Source of the DNA: Dehalococcoidales bacterium
Lineage (GTDB): Bacteria > Chloroflexota > Dehalococcoidia > Dehalococcoidales > UBA2162
Assembly: GCA_020343555.1 (NCBI GenBank)
Contig: CP070800.1
Location: 2,279,005 to 2,292,504, forward strand
Direction of reading: 5' to 3'
Length of the DNA: 13,500 nucleotides
Position numbers and translations under genes: made by a program
In this document: positions 7,086-13,500 of the stretch, piece after piece
Position numbering within the stretch: position 1 is the first letter of the stretch
Layout of the letters: the number at the start of each line of letters is the position of its first letter
Notes under the pieces: generated by a model
Database searches by the model: none
The model's input: the letters and a program-made list of their open reading frames with translations, nothing else
Told to the model about the DNA's origin: nothing

Positions 7086-8243
7086 CTACTTTCTTAATCC
7101 CATAATAAACTGGATCAAGATATAAACCAGGATCACGACTCCGAGTACTCCGTAGCCGATATGTATTCCGAATTTATTTGCTACAAAACCAACAAATAAA
7201 CTAAAGATGACTGTCCCGACTTCGCCCATAACGCCACAGACCGACGATATGGTAGCACGCTCTTCGGTCTTTATCTCTCTCTGTATCATTCCCTCGATAG
7301 TAACGAGACCGAGAAGGAGTGAGATACAATTAATTAGGAGACAAACGAGAATAAATGGACTTCGGACCAGAGAGATGATCACAAGACCAATCCCGGTAGT
7401 TATCCCAATTATACTGAGTACTCTCCAGCCAAGATTTTTAAACCGATGGGCAAAAAACGATCCGATGCTACTTACGCAGACGGCAATGGCAGCCCATATC
7501 CCGATAAAGGTATTCGAAAATCCAAGACGTTCCGATATCAAGACCTGGTCGTATTCTTCCAGTAGACCGAGTGTTGCGATGACAATGACCGAGTACAGCA
7601 TGATTTTCAGGATTAACCTGTTAGAGAAAGCCTGTCTGATACCACCCCGGAAATATGATAAATAACTTCTGCCGGTTTTTCTGTTTGTTGATTTTACTTC
7701 CGGCAGCAGTAACGCGATAATGCTTATCACCAGGGGTGAAAGAGCCGAGAAAACCAGAACAAGAGTATACGATATTTCACTCAGATATCCACCTATAGCT
7801 ACAGCAATAGCGATTCCCAGAGTATTAAGTGTAATACACCTTCCCCAGATTTTCTCAAAATCATCTTCTTTTTCGTGGATTTTCAGGAAATCATAGGTAT
7901 AAGCCTGTAATGTTCCGGATACGAGTGTACCTCCAATTGTACGAAAGATGAATCCCAGGACGAACGGCCAGAAGGAATAGCTGAATACCCATGTCACGTA
8001 ACAGAGTGAATAAAACAGACCTGACAGGACGAGAGTGTATTTCCTGCTCCAACGGTCGGCAAGAGCACCGGTCGGAACTTCCAGCAGAACGGTAAGTCCA
8101 CTCCAGATCGCTACCAGAACAGCGATTTCCTGGATTGATATGCCCCTGGACAGCAGGAACAGCTTGTCTACGGCATAGATGAGAATCAGGTCACCGAAAA
8201 AGTGGAACACGAATAGCAGGCGGATAACAGACTTGTAACTCAT
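7086..8243 (-). CDS. Major facilitator superfamily (MFS) transporter
   Basis: 385 aa and strongly hydrophobic, with about 12 predicted membrane segments in two halves of six. The cytoplasmic loop between segments 2 and 3 carries the MFS motif A-like sequence GALADRWSRK (59-68), which fixes the family. A central hydrophilic loop (about residues 185-205, rich in K/R/S) separates the two halves. The substrate cannot be read from sequence; a drug or metabolite exporter is the usual guess for this subgroup. The start is ATG 8243, with GGAGGT 9 nt upstream. It is first in the closely spaced minus-strand cluster, 194 nt downstream of the small DUF4177-like gene. A candidate promoter is at 8412-8384. 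There is no sign of truncation. Confidence 0.9.
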   Translation of the reverse strand: MSYKSVIRLLFVFHFFGDLILIYAVDKLFLLSRGISIQEIAVLVAIWSGLTVLLEVPTGALADRWSRKYTLVLSGLFYSLCYVTWVFSYSFWPFVLGFIFRTIGGTLVSGTLQAYTYDFLKIHEKEDDFEKIWGRCITLNTLGIAIAVAIGGYLSEISYTLVLVFSALSPLVISIIALLLPEVKSTNRKTGRSYLSYFRGGIRQAFSNRLILKIMLYSVIVIATLGLLEEYDQVLISERLGFSNTFIGIWAAIAVCVSSIGSFFAHRFKNLGWRVLSIIGITTGIGLVIISLVRSPFILVCLLINCISLLLGLVTIEGMIQREIKTEERATISSVCGVMGEVGTVIFSLFVGFVANKFGIHIGYGVLGVVILVYILIQFIMGLRK

Positions 8244-8311
8244 CAGTCCACCACCTCCGTGAAGTTCCGGTTAGGACTGGAGAGGGTGAACAAAACTAAC
8301 GGTGCAGATCG

Positions 8312-8328
8312 ATAACACTGCCTGTTAT
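8312..8328. promoter_or_regulatory. Inverted repeat upstream of the MFS gene, possible operator
   Basis: ATAACA (8312-8317) and TGTTAT (8323-8328) form a perfect inverted repeat around CTGCC. The surrounding sequence TAACACTGCCTGTTAT closely resembles TAACACTCTGGTTAT at 8621-8635, which overlaps the -10 box of the small upstream gene. It sits a few bases downstream of a TATACT box (8351-8346, minus). A shared regulator is an inference. Confidence 0.3.
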
Positions 8329-8383
8329 TAAGAGAAGTGCAGATAAGTATAGGGTTAACACGTCATATGTCGTTCATACAGGA

Positions 8384-8412
8384 ACTCTAACATCCTGGTT
8401 ATTTTTAGTCAA
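8384..8412 (-). promoter_or_regulatory. Candidate promoter for the MFS-led gene cluster
   Basis: On the minus strand TTGACT (8412-8407) is followed, after exactly 17 nt, by TAGAGT (8389-8384), and the bases before the -10 are TGT, giving an extended -10. This is the best-spaced promoter between the small gene and the MFS start. A second possible -10 (TATACT, 8351-8346) has no matching -35. Confidence 0.45.
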
Positions 8413-8437
8413 TGGAATTCATATTGAATAACTGTGA

Positions 8438-8590
8438 CTACCCTCTTTCGAACAGTAAATAGTGAGTAATAAGTGTTCCCTGACCAGTCGCCTGGTAGGT
8501 GTGGAGTTTCCATCCCTGCAACTGGTATTCCTGGATCTTCTCCGCTATATTCTTATGATGGTTGAGCTGTACACATTCATATTCTTTCAT
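8438..8590 (-). CDS. Small DUF4177-like protein, 50 aa
   Basis: ATG at 8590, AGGAGA Shine-Dalgarno with a normal spacer, TAG at 8440-8438. The protein reads MKEYECVQLNHHKNIAEKIQ, then EYQLQGWKLHTYQATGQG and TLITHYLLFERG. This is the plan of the DUF4177 family: an N-terminal 'YE-V' strand, a helix, the GW-L turn, and two strands ending in an aromatic/basic 'LLFERG' tail. The family's function is unknown; proteins are small and cytosolic. The gene has its own extended -10 box and an overlapping dyad (8617-8636). It lies 194 nt upstream of the MFS gene, so it is probably separately transcribed or shares read-through. Confidence is good for coding, moderate for the family name. Confidence 0.7.
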   Translation of the reverse strand: MKEYECVQLNHHKNIAEKIQEYQLQGWKLHTYQATGQGTLITHYLLFERG

Positions 8591-8616
8591 GTTCTTTTCT
8601 CCTGTGACATTGAGTA

Positions 8617-8636
8617 ATTATAACACTCTGGTTATA
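8617..8636 (-). promoter_or_regulatory. Extended -10 promoter with overlapping dyad for the small DUF4177-like gene
   Basis: The minus strand carries TGTTATAAT (8625-8617), a full-consensus extended -10, about 27 nt before the ATG at 8590. No TTGACA-like -35 is present at 16-18 nt. A perfect dyad TATAAC-ACTCTG-GTTATA (8619-8636) overlaps the -10, the position expected for a repressor operator. Confidence 0.4.
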
Positions 8637-8713
8637 GTGACCGATTATTTTAAGCAAGAGAATAAACCAACGGTACCATTCGATTTTGATTAGTCTCATA
8701 CTCACCCCCTTTA

Positions 8714-8774
8714 TCCCCCTCTCACGCAGTACCGTGTTACAAACCAGCAGTGATTGGACTGCGTAAAAGGGGGA
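8714..8774. repeat. Imperfect palindrome 1 of the repeat cluster
   Basis: The arms 8714-8730 and 8758-8774 pair at 15 of 17 positions. The core ACGCAGT/ACTGCGT (8724-8730, 8758-8764) is perfect, flanked by CCCCC/GGGGG and two C-A mismatches. The 27-nt loop is 8731-8757. No T-run follows on either strand, so it does not look like a simple terminator. Confidence 0.6.
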
Positions 8775-8783
8775 ATAAGTAAC

Positions 8784-8808
8784 TGAGAGGGGGCTTCGCC
8801 CCCTCTCA
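8784..8808. repeat. Perfect 11-bp hairpin 2 of the repeat cluster
   Basis: TGAGAGGGGGC (8784-8794) and GCCCCCTCTCA (8798-8808) are perfect complements around TTC. The hairpin is very stable, but the downstream sequence (AATAAAC) has no U-tract, which argues against an intrinsic terminator for rightward transcription. The CCCCCTCTC word recurs in palindromes 1 and 3. Confidence 0.7.
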
Positions 8809-8817
8809 AATAAACTC

Positions 8818-8875
8818 CCCCTCTCCAGCCTGGAATAACCAGCAATAACTAGCAATAGTGCTGGCTGGAGAGGGG
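8818..8875. repeat. Perfect 13-bp inverted repeat 3 of the repeat cluster
   Basis: CCCCTCTCCAGCC (8818-8830) and GGCTGGAGAGGGG (8863-8875) are perfect inverted repeats with a 32-nt interior. The interior contains a direct repeat AGCAATA (8841-8847, 8851-8857) and a secondary CCAGCA/TGCTGG pairing. Compact terminal inverted repeats with a short non-coding interior suggest a MITE- or REP-like unit. No target-site duplication was recognised. Confidence 0.6.
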
Positions 8876-8990
8876 CAAGGGGTAAGGTCAATACAATCAG
8901 GAGAATGCAAACAAGACCAATTCCAGGAAAATCTGAATAGTATAAGAGTAAAACTTAGAGGTGGATTTCAATCTTCTGTGTACAGGTTCG

Positions 8991-9018
8991 TGCTATAAAC
9001 TCATTTTTATGTTATACT
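8991..9018 (+). promoter_or_regulatory. Candidate promoter region of the rpsO-pnp-dapB operon
   Basis: Two possible -10 boxes precede rpsO: TATACT at 9013-9018, and an extended -10 TGCTATAAA at 8991-8999. Neither has a convincing -35 at 16-18 nt. A leader of about 50 nt would run from the first to the TTG start at 9073. Confidence 0.3.
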
Positions 9019-9072
9019 CAATAATCGGGTAAAAGTTTTTATTTGATATTAATATTACGGGAGTAGTGTAAT

Positions 9073-9336
9073 TTGGATAAAGTCAAAAAATCGGAGATCA
9101 TAGAGAAGTTCGCCCGTCAGAAGGGTGATACAGGTTCGACTGAAGTACAGGTAGCGATACTTACGGAAAGAATAAATCAACTTACCGGGCACATGGTTGC
9201 TAACAGACATGATTACCATACGCAGCGGGGATTGATCAAGCTTGTGGGTAGAAGAAGAAGGTTGCTTGCCTACCTGATGAACGAGGACGTTCAGAGGTAC
9301 CGCACCTTAATAAAGCAGCTTGGACTGCGAAAATAA
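9073..9336 (+). CDS. rpsO: 30S ribosomal protein S15
   Basis: 87 aa, near the family's usual 88-89. The sequence has the S15 signature: a [11 protein letters not shown] segment (18-28), [12 protein letters not shown], the HDYHTQRGL basic segment and [12 protein letters not shown], then a C-terminal [13 protein letters not shown]15 binds the central domain of 16S rRNA early in 30S assembly. The start is TTG at 9073, with GGGAG at 9059-9063 (9-nt spacer). The next gene is pnp, the classical rpsO-pnp pair; in E. coli S15 represses its own mRNA and PNPase acts on the intergenic region. A small ATGAT-TTTT-ATCAT hairpin (9341-9354) lies between the two genes here. Confidence 0.97.
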   Translation: MDKVKKSEIIEKFARQKGDTGSTEVQVAILTERINQLTGHMVANRHDYHTQRGLIKLVGRRRRLLAYLMNEDVQRYRTLIKQLGLRK

Positions 9337-9369
9337 ACCGATGATTTTTATCATATATAGGAGAATATT

Positions 9370-11565
9370 TTGTTAATACCCCAGGTTTTTGAATGTGAGG
9401 TTGGTGGCAGGCAACTTACGATTGAAACAGGAAGAATAGCCGGACAGGCGGAAGCCTCAGTCACGGTTCGTTATGGAGATACGGTAGTCCTCGTAACCCT
9501 CTGTATCAGCGAGGAACCCAGAGAGGGGGTGGATTTTCTCCCCTTAACTGTCGATTACGAAGAGAGGTTGTACGCCGCCGGCAAAATACCCGGCGGTTTT
9601 ATTCGCAGGGAAGGACGCCCGACCCAGGAAGCGACATTGGCCTGTCGAATGACGGACAGACCGCTTCGACCTTTGCTGCCCAAGGAATGGCGCAGGGACA
9701 TACAGCTTGTCATCACTGTGCTGTCGGCTGACCTTGAGAATGATGCCGATCTTCTCTCTATCATAGGCAGTTCGACGGTCCTGGTGATGTCACGAGTTCC
9801 TTTTGCGGGACCGGTCAGCAGCGTATGTCTAGGTTACCTGGATGGCGAACTAATACTGAATCCAACGCTTTCGCAACTTGAGGAAAGTGACCTCGACCTG
9901 GTCGTAGCCAGCACGAAAGATTGTGTTGTAATGGTAGAAGCTGGGGCGAACGAGGTTCCTGAAGATGTAATCCTTAAGGCAATAATGATGGGGCATGAAG
10001 CCAACCAGGCTATTATCAAAATGCAGGAGCAGATTCAACAGGCTCTTGGGAAAACGAAGATAGAAGTAACTTCTAAAGAGATCCCGGCAGAGCTGGAAGA
10101 AAAGGTATCTGATATCAGCGATAACAGGCTTGGACAAGCCCTCAGCAATACAGTAAAAGCAGAACGTGATGAAGCTGTTTCATCGATCAGTAAAGAACTC
10201 GTTGAAAAACTGGAGGAATACGAGAAATCTGATATACTCGATGTCCTTGATAAAAAAATTAAAGCTGAAATCAGAAAAAGCATACTCGATAAAGACCAGC
10301 GTATCAGTGGCAGGGGACTAAACGAAGTAAGAGAACTGGATTGCCAGGTAGGATTACTGCCACGTACGCATGGTTCAGGTTTGTTTACTCGTGGTCAAAC
10401 CCAGGTTATGACGATAACCACGCTGGGATCGACGAGAAAGGAACAGCAACTCGACGGACTGGGTATCGAAGAAACCAAGAGATTCATACACCACTACAAT
10501 TTCCCGCCGTTCTCGACCGGCGAGGCGAGGCGTATCGGTACTCCGAGTCGGAGAGAGATCGGACACGGTGCCCTGGCTGAACGTTCTCTCCAGGCAATAT
10601 TGCCAAAAGACGAGGATTTCCCATACACGATACGACTTGTATCCGAAGTTATGAGTTCAAGTGGCAGTACCTCTATGGCAAGCGTATGTGCATCAAGTCT
10701 TTCACTCATGGACGCAGGTATACCGATCAAGAGAGCGGTGGCGGGGATAGCTATGGGACTCGTTACGGATGAAAACGGGAAATTTGCAGTGCTGACTGAT
10801 ATAGAAGGCACTGAAGATAACTATGGTGATATGGACTTCAAGGTAGCCGGGACTACGGAAGGAATAACCGGTCTCCAGATGGATACGAAGATCAAGGGGT
10901 TGTCCAGTGAGATCATAGAAAAAACTTTCCAGCAGGCTCGAGAAGCCCGGCTTCACATACTTGGTGTGATGAACGATACCATAAGTGAAAGTCGGACCGA
11001 ACTTAGTTTGTATGCTCCGAGAGTGTATAAACTGAGTATACCGACTGAAAAAATCGGCACTGTAATTGGTCCCGGTGGTAAAACCATCAGGTCGATTATC
11101 GATGAAACCAAAACCACGATCGACATCGATGATACCGGTACGGTACTGATCGGCTCGAATGATGAAGCCGCAGCCCGTAAGGCTATCGATATCATAGAGA
11201 ATATGACAAAGGAAGTCGAGGTCGGTACTGTCTATACCGGAAAGGTGACCCGAATACTAAATTTCGGTGCGATGGTGGAGATACTTCCTGGTAAGGAAGG
11301 GCTCGTTCACATCAGCGAACTCGCTGATTACCGCGTAAACAGTGTTGAAGATGTCGTCAAAGTCGACGACGAGATAATGGTCAAAGTTATAGAGATAGAC
11401 AACCTTGGCAGGATCAACCTGTCCAGGAGAGCAGTACTTGAAGAATCTACCGGTAAATCGGGGAGCAAGGATGACGGCTCAGGTTCGGTAGACTATCCGT
11501 TCAGATCACAACGTAATTCACGTCCTCCCCAGCGCTCCCAGAATTTCCGGAATAAGCGTCGATAG
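9370..11565 (+). CDS. pnp: Polyribonucleotide nucleotidyltransferase (PNPase)
   Basis: 731 aa, slightly longer than the usual about 700. Order: first RNase PH domain (residues 1-150, with the TDRPLRPL motif), an all-helical linker (about 230-305), a second RNase PH domain (from RISGRG, 313) with FTRGQTQ and the acidic GTEDNYGDMDF motif (480-490) of the phosphorolytic site, a KH domain with the IGPGGK loop (about 565-570) and an S1 domain (about 618-690, GTVYTGKV to INLSRRAV). The extra length is a basic, serine/arginine-rich tail. PNPase degrades RNA 3' to 5' with phosphate and takes part in the RNA degradosome. The start is TTG at 9370, with AGGAG 6 nt before. It lies 33 nt after rpsO and 20 nt before dapB, so all are probably co-transcribed. 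Confidence 0.97.
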   Translation: MLIPQVFECEVGGRQLTIETGRIAGQAEASVTVRYGDTVVLVTLCISEEPREGVDFLPLTVDYEERLYAAGKIPGGFIRREGRPTQEATLACRMTDRPLRPLLPKEWRRDIQLVITVLSADLENDADLLSIIGSSTVLVMSRVPFAGPVSSVCLGYLDGELILNPTLSQLEESDLDLVVASTKDCVVMVEAGANEVPEDVILKAIMMGHEANQAIIKMQEQIQQALGKTKIEVTSKEIPAELEEKVSDISDNRLGQALSNTVKAERDEAVSSISKELVEKLEEYEKSDILDVLDKKIKAEIRKSILDKDQRISGRGLNEVRELDCQVGLLPRTHGSGLFTRGQTQVMTITTLGSTRKEQQLDGLGIEETKRFIHHYNFPPFSTGEARRIGTPSRREIGHGALAERSLQAILPKDEDFPYTIRLVSEVMSSSGSTSMASVCASSLSLMDAGIPIKRAVAGIAMGLVTDENGKFAVLTDIEGTEDNYGDMDFKVAGTTEGITGLQMDTKIKGLSSEIIEKTFQQAREARLHILGVMNDTISESRTELSLYAPRVYKLSIPTEKIGTVIGPGGKTIRSIIDETKTTIDIDDTGTVLIGSNDEAAARKAIDIIENMTKEVEVGTVYTGKVTRILNFGAMVEILPGKEGLVHISELADYRVNSVEDVVKVDDEIMVKVIEIDNLGRINLSRRAVLEESTGKSGSKDDGSGSVDYPFRSQRNSRPPQRSQNFRNKRR

Positions 11566-11585
11566 GAAAATCAAGGAGCGGAGCC

Positions 11586-12380
11586 ATGGAACCAATAAGG
11601 GTTATTGTCCAGGGTGCACTGGGTAAAGTAGGTCGTGAAATCGTCATCGCAGTTTGTCGCGATACCGAGACAAAGATTGTTGGTGCGGTTGATATCGATG
11701 CAAAGAATACAAGTCTCTCTTTACCGGATGGATCGGGTGAAGTACCAATTTCCAAAGATATCAATGAAATACACGAAAAATGCCCCGCTGATGTGCTGGT
11801 GGATTTTACGGTTGCCAGTGCCACGATGCCTGCAGCCCGGGCGACGTTGACCAAAGGTGTGAATATGGTCATCGGCACCACGGGTCTTTCCGAAGATGAA
11901 CTGACTGAACTGGAGAACCTCACTGTCGATAACAACGCGGGAGTAGTGATCGCGCCTAATTTTGCGCTTGGAGCAGTGCTGATGATGCATCTTGCCAGGA
12001 TCGCAGCGAAATACATGGAGTTCGCCGAGATTATCGAGCTTCATCATAACCAGAAGGCAGATGCACCGTCCGGAACCGCCCTCTTAACGGCAAGAGGAAT
12101 GGCAGAAGAACGAGGAAATCCCTTTCCTGATCCTTATGACAGTGACAAGAATTTCAAGAGCAGGGGACAGGTAGTAGAAGGCGTACCCATTCATGCGATA
12201 AGATTGCCCGGCCTGATGGCTCATCAGGAGGTTATCCTCGGAACTGCAGGACAGACGTTAAGTATCAGGCATGACACGATAAACCGCGAATGTTATACAC
12301 CGGGTGTTCTTTACGCTGTCAAGGATGTGGTTAAGCGTAAGGGATTCACATACGGACTCGATGTATTGCTGGGATTATAA
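11586..12380 (+). CDS. dapB: 4-hydroxy-tetrahydrodipicolinate reductase, copy 1
   Basis: 264 aa. The enzyme reduces hydroxy-tetrahydrodipicolinate with NAD(P)H in the diaminopimelate/lysine pathway in the cytosol. The nucleotide-binding motif is GALGKVG (10-16); GTTG (97-100) and APNFALGA follow. The substrate-site signature ELHHNQKADAPSGTA gives H153, H154 and K157, the catalytic histidine/lysine pattern of DapB. After the second beta strand it has VGAVDIDAK, acidic at the position that contacts the adenosine ribose. The ATG at 11586 has AAGGAG 7 nt upstream. It is followed by a second dapB only 35 nt away, then asd. A complete, ordinary DapB, and the likelier canonical copy. Confidence 0.95.
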   Translation: MEPIRVIVQGALGKVGREIVIAVCRDTETKIVGAVDIDAKNTSLSLPDGSGEVPISKDINEIHEKCPADVLVDFTVASATMPAARATLTKGVNMVIGTTGLSEDELTELENLTVDNNAGVVIAPNFALGAVLMMHLARIAAKYMEFAEIIELHHNQKADAPSGTALLTARGMAEERGNPFPDPYDSDKNFKSRGQVVEGVPIHAIRLPGLMAHQEVILGTAGQTLSIRHDTINRECYTPGVLYAVKDVVKRKGFTYGLDVLLGL

Positions 12381-12415
12381 CCTCAACCGCTGTCATAGAT
12401 TCATTGAATCAGTCT

Positions 12416-13216
12416 ATGGAACCTATCAGAATTATTGTACGCGGAGCTATTGGTAGAATAGGGCGTGAAGTATGCAGATCGCTTCGTTTTGAACACGATT
12501 TTAAACTGGTCGGAGCAGTAGTATCCCCGAGGCAGCGTGAGAGGGTAATAACCTTTATCCATACAACAGAAGAATTTGATCAGGTGGTTGTCTCTGATAA
12601 CCTTGAATTTGTTATCAACCAATGTCAGCCGGACGTGATGGTAGATTTTACCAGTGCCTCGGAAGCAATGCCTGCCGTTCGAACTGCTGCCTGTAATAAA
12701 GTGAACCAGGTGATAGGCACAACCGGATTTTCTAACAATGATATTGCTGAAATGAGAAAACTTGCCGAATCCAATGGTATTGGGATATTATTAGTCTCTA
12801 ACTTCGCACTCGGTGCTGTATTGATGATGCACCTTAGTAGAATTGCGGCCAGGTATATGGAAAGCAGTGAAATAATCGAACTGCATCATAACAGGAAGGC
12901 TGATGCACCTTCAGGTACAGCATTTTCTACAGCTGGAACGATGGTAGAAACAAGGATAAAAGGAGATTCTCTATCTAAAGATACCGGAGAAATAAGCAGA
13001 GGAGAGAGGGTTGACGGAACAGCCATTCATAGCATCAGATTGCCGGGACTTATGGCTCATCAGGAAGTTGTGATGGGAACTGCCGGACAGACATTGAGCA
13101 TAAAACATGACATTTATAGCCCTGAATGCTATGTTAAAGGAGTATTTTTAGCAATTAGACAAGCAGTTGTCCGAAAAGGATTTACTAATAGTCTGGACGA
13201 ATTAATAGGATTATAG
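12416..13216 (+). CDS. dapB: Dihydrodipicolinate reductase paralogue, tandem copy 2
   Basis: 266 aa from the ATG at 12416, homologous to the start of copy 1 (both begin MEPIR); a TTG at 12404 would add four residues and has no better ribosome site. GAIGRIG (10-16), GTTG (101-104), SNFALGAVLMMHL and ELHHNRKADAPSGTA (H157, H158, K161) are intact, so it should be catalytic. The C-terminal half closely matches copy 1 (for example IRLPGLMAHQEV, GTAGQTLSI), but the cofactor half diverges: copy 1's VGAVDIDAK is VGAVVSPRQRER here, changing acidic to basic. This could alter NADH/NADPH preference (inference). No clear Shine-Dalgarno precedes the start; translation may depend on coupling to copy 1. Codon use is visibly AT-richer than copy 1. 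Confidence 0.9.
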   Translation: MEPIRIIVRGAIGRIGREVCRSLRFEHDFKLVGAVVSPRQRERVITFIHTTEEFDQVVVSDNLEFVINQCQPDVMVDFTSASEAMPAVRTAACNKVNQVIGTTGFSNNDIAEMRKLAESNGIGILLVSNFALGAVLMMHLSRIAARYMESSEIIELHHNRKADAPSGTAFSTAGTMVETRIKGDSLSKDTGEISRGERVDGTAIHSIRLPGLMAHQEVVMGTAGQTLSIKHDIYSPECYVKGVFLAIRQAVVRKGFTNSLDELIGL

Positions 13217-13225
13217 GGAAGAGCG

Positions 13226-13500
13226 ATGAAAGAGTATAGATTCGGGATAGTTGGAGCTACCGGACTGGTAGGAAGTGAATTTATCAAAGTCCTGGAGCAG
13301 CGTAACCTGCAGATAAAGTCGGTAAAGATGCTGGCTTCGTATCGATCAGCAGGTAATAAACTCCTTTTTAATAACCAGGAATACACAGTTGAAGAAACGA
13401 CTCCCGAATCCTTCGAGGACGTCGATATAGCCTTATTTTCGGCAGGAGGAGGTACGAGTGCCGCTCATCTACTCGGACCGCAGAGAATTTCGTACTCTGG
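13226..13500 (+). CDS. asd: Aspartate-semialdehyde dehydrogenase, N-terminal part (cut by right edge)
   Basis: 91 codons are visible; the gene runs off the right edge. MKEYRFGIVGATGLVG has the NADP-binding GATGxVG motif, followed by LASYRSAGNKL (phosphate-binding region) and the DIALFSAGGGTSA strand-turn typical of bacterial Asd. The enzyme reduces aspartyl phosphate to aspartate semialdehyde, the precursor that DapA condenses with pyruvate before DapB acts. It starts 9 nt after the second dapB, with a GGGAAGAG-type ribosome site. The catalytic cysteine lies beyond the window. Confidence 0.95.
   Translation, partial: MKEYRFGIVGATGLVGSEFIKVLEQRNLQIKSVKMLASYRSAGNKLLFNNQEYTVEETTPESFEDVDIALFSAGGGTSAAHLLGPQRISYS

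Larger units (their letters stand above)
8591..9072. other. Intergenic region between the divergent minus-strand genes and rpsO
   Basis: This is 482 nt without a supported gene. From left to right it holds the Shine-Dalgarno and promoter of the small minus-strand gene, a short AT-rich stretch, a cluster of G/C-rich palindromes (8714-8875), about 100 nt of nondescript AT-rich sequence, and the rpsO promoter region. A 104-codon minus-strand ORF (8577-8891) crosses the palindromes and is not coding. No tRNA or other RNA gene was recognised. Confidence 0.6.

Noticed and set aside
8784..8808. Intrinsic terminator
   Set aside because: The stem is strong but no T-run follows on either strand, and it lies upstream of promoters rather than downstream of genes.
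8714..8875. CRISPR array
   Set aside because: The repeats are inverted and nested, not direct repeats with regular spacers, and no cas gene is nearby.
8577..8891. 104-codon minus-strand ORF over the palindrome cluster
   Set aside because: It is produced by the G/C-rich inverted repeats, overlaps the start of the small gene in another frame, and has no family-like sequence.

Overview
The window looks like a chromosomal fragment from a Chloroflexota bacterium, most likely of the Dehalococcoidia or a related uncultured lineage. This is inferred from a reductive-dehalogenase-like protein, a 'sulfatase' with a threonine at the nucleophile position, a methyltransferase of a type I associate with Chloroflexi, and an rpsO-pnp-dapB-asd order. 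No rRNA or tRNA is present, so placement rests on protein resemblance only. Non-ATG starts are common (TTG for rpsO and pnp, GTG for the helicase, probably ATT for the methyltransferase). All 12 complete genes stop with TAG (8) or TAA (4), none with TGA.

Left edge (1-890). A leftward gene with an N-terminal hydrophobic stretch runs off the window. It is divergent from a rightward gene whose 11th codon is an in-frame TGA, placed exactly at the first cysteine of a glutaredoxin CPYC active site and followed by a stem-loop. I read this as a selenocysteine-containing glutaredoxin fused to a PDZ domain. It is the main discovery of the window; the part visible as an uninterrupted ORF (414-890) lacks the active site.

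Middle (943-8590, all on the minus strand). In transcription order: a 50-residue DUF4177-like protein, an MFS transporter, a DUF503/YlxP-like protein, a MrfA/Hrq1-type DEAD/DEAH helicase, a cytosolic reductive-dehalogenase-like corrinoid iron-sulfur protein, a sulfatase/phosphodiesterase-fold hydrolase, and a SAM methyltransferase. From MFS to methyltransferase the gaps are 19-78 nt, so they may be one operon with a possible internal promoter before the hydrolase.

Intergenic region 8591-9072. It holds candidate promoters in both directions and a cluster of three strong G/C-rich palindromes (about 8714-8875) that looks like a REP/MITE-type repeat.

Right part (9073-13500, plus strand). A housekeeping operon: ribosomal protein S15, polynucleotide phosphorylase, two tandem divergent dihydrodipicolinate reductases, and the start of aspartate-semialdehyde dehydrogenase (cut by the window edge). 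The last three belong to the lysine/diaminopimelate pathway. The two DapB copies keep the catalytic half nearly identical but differ in the nucleotide-binding half.
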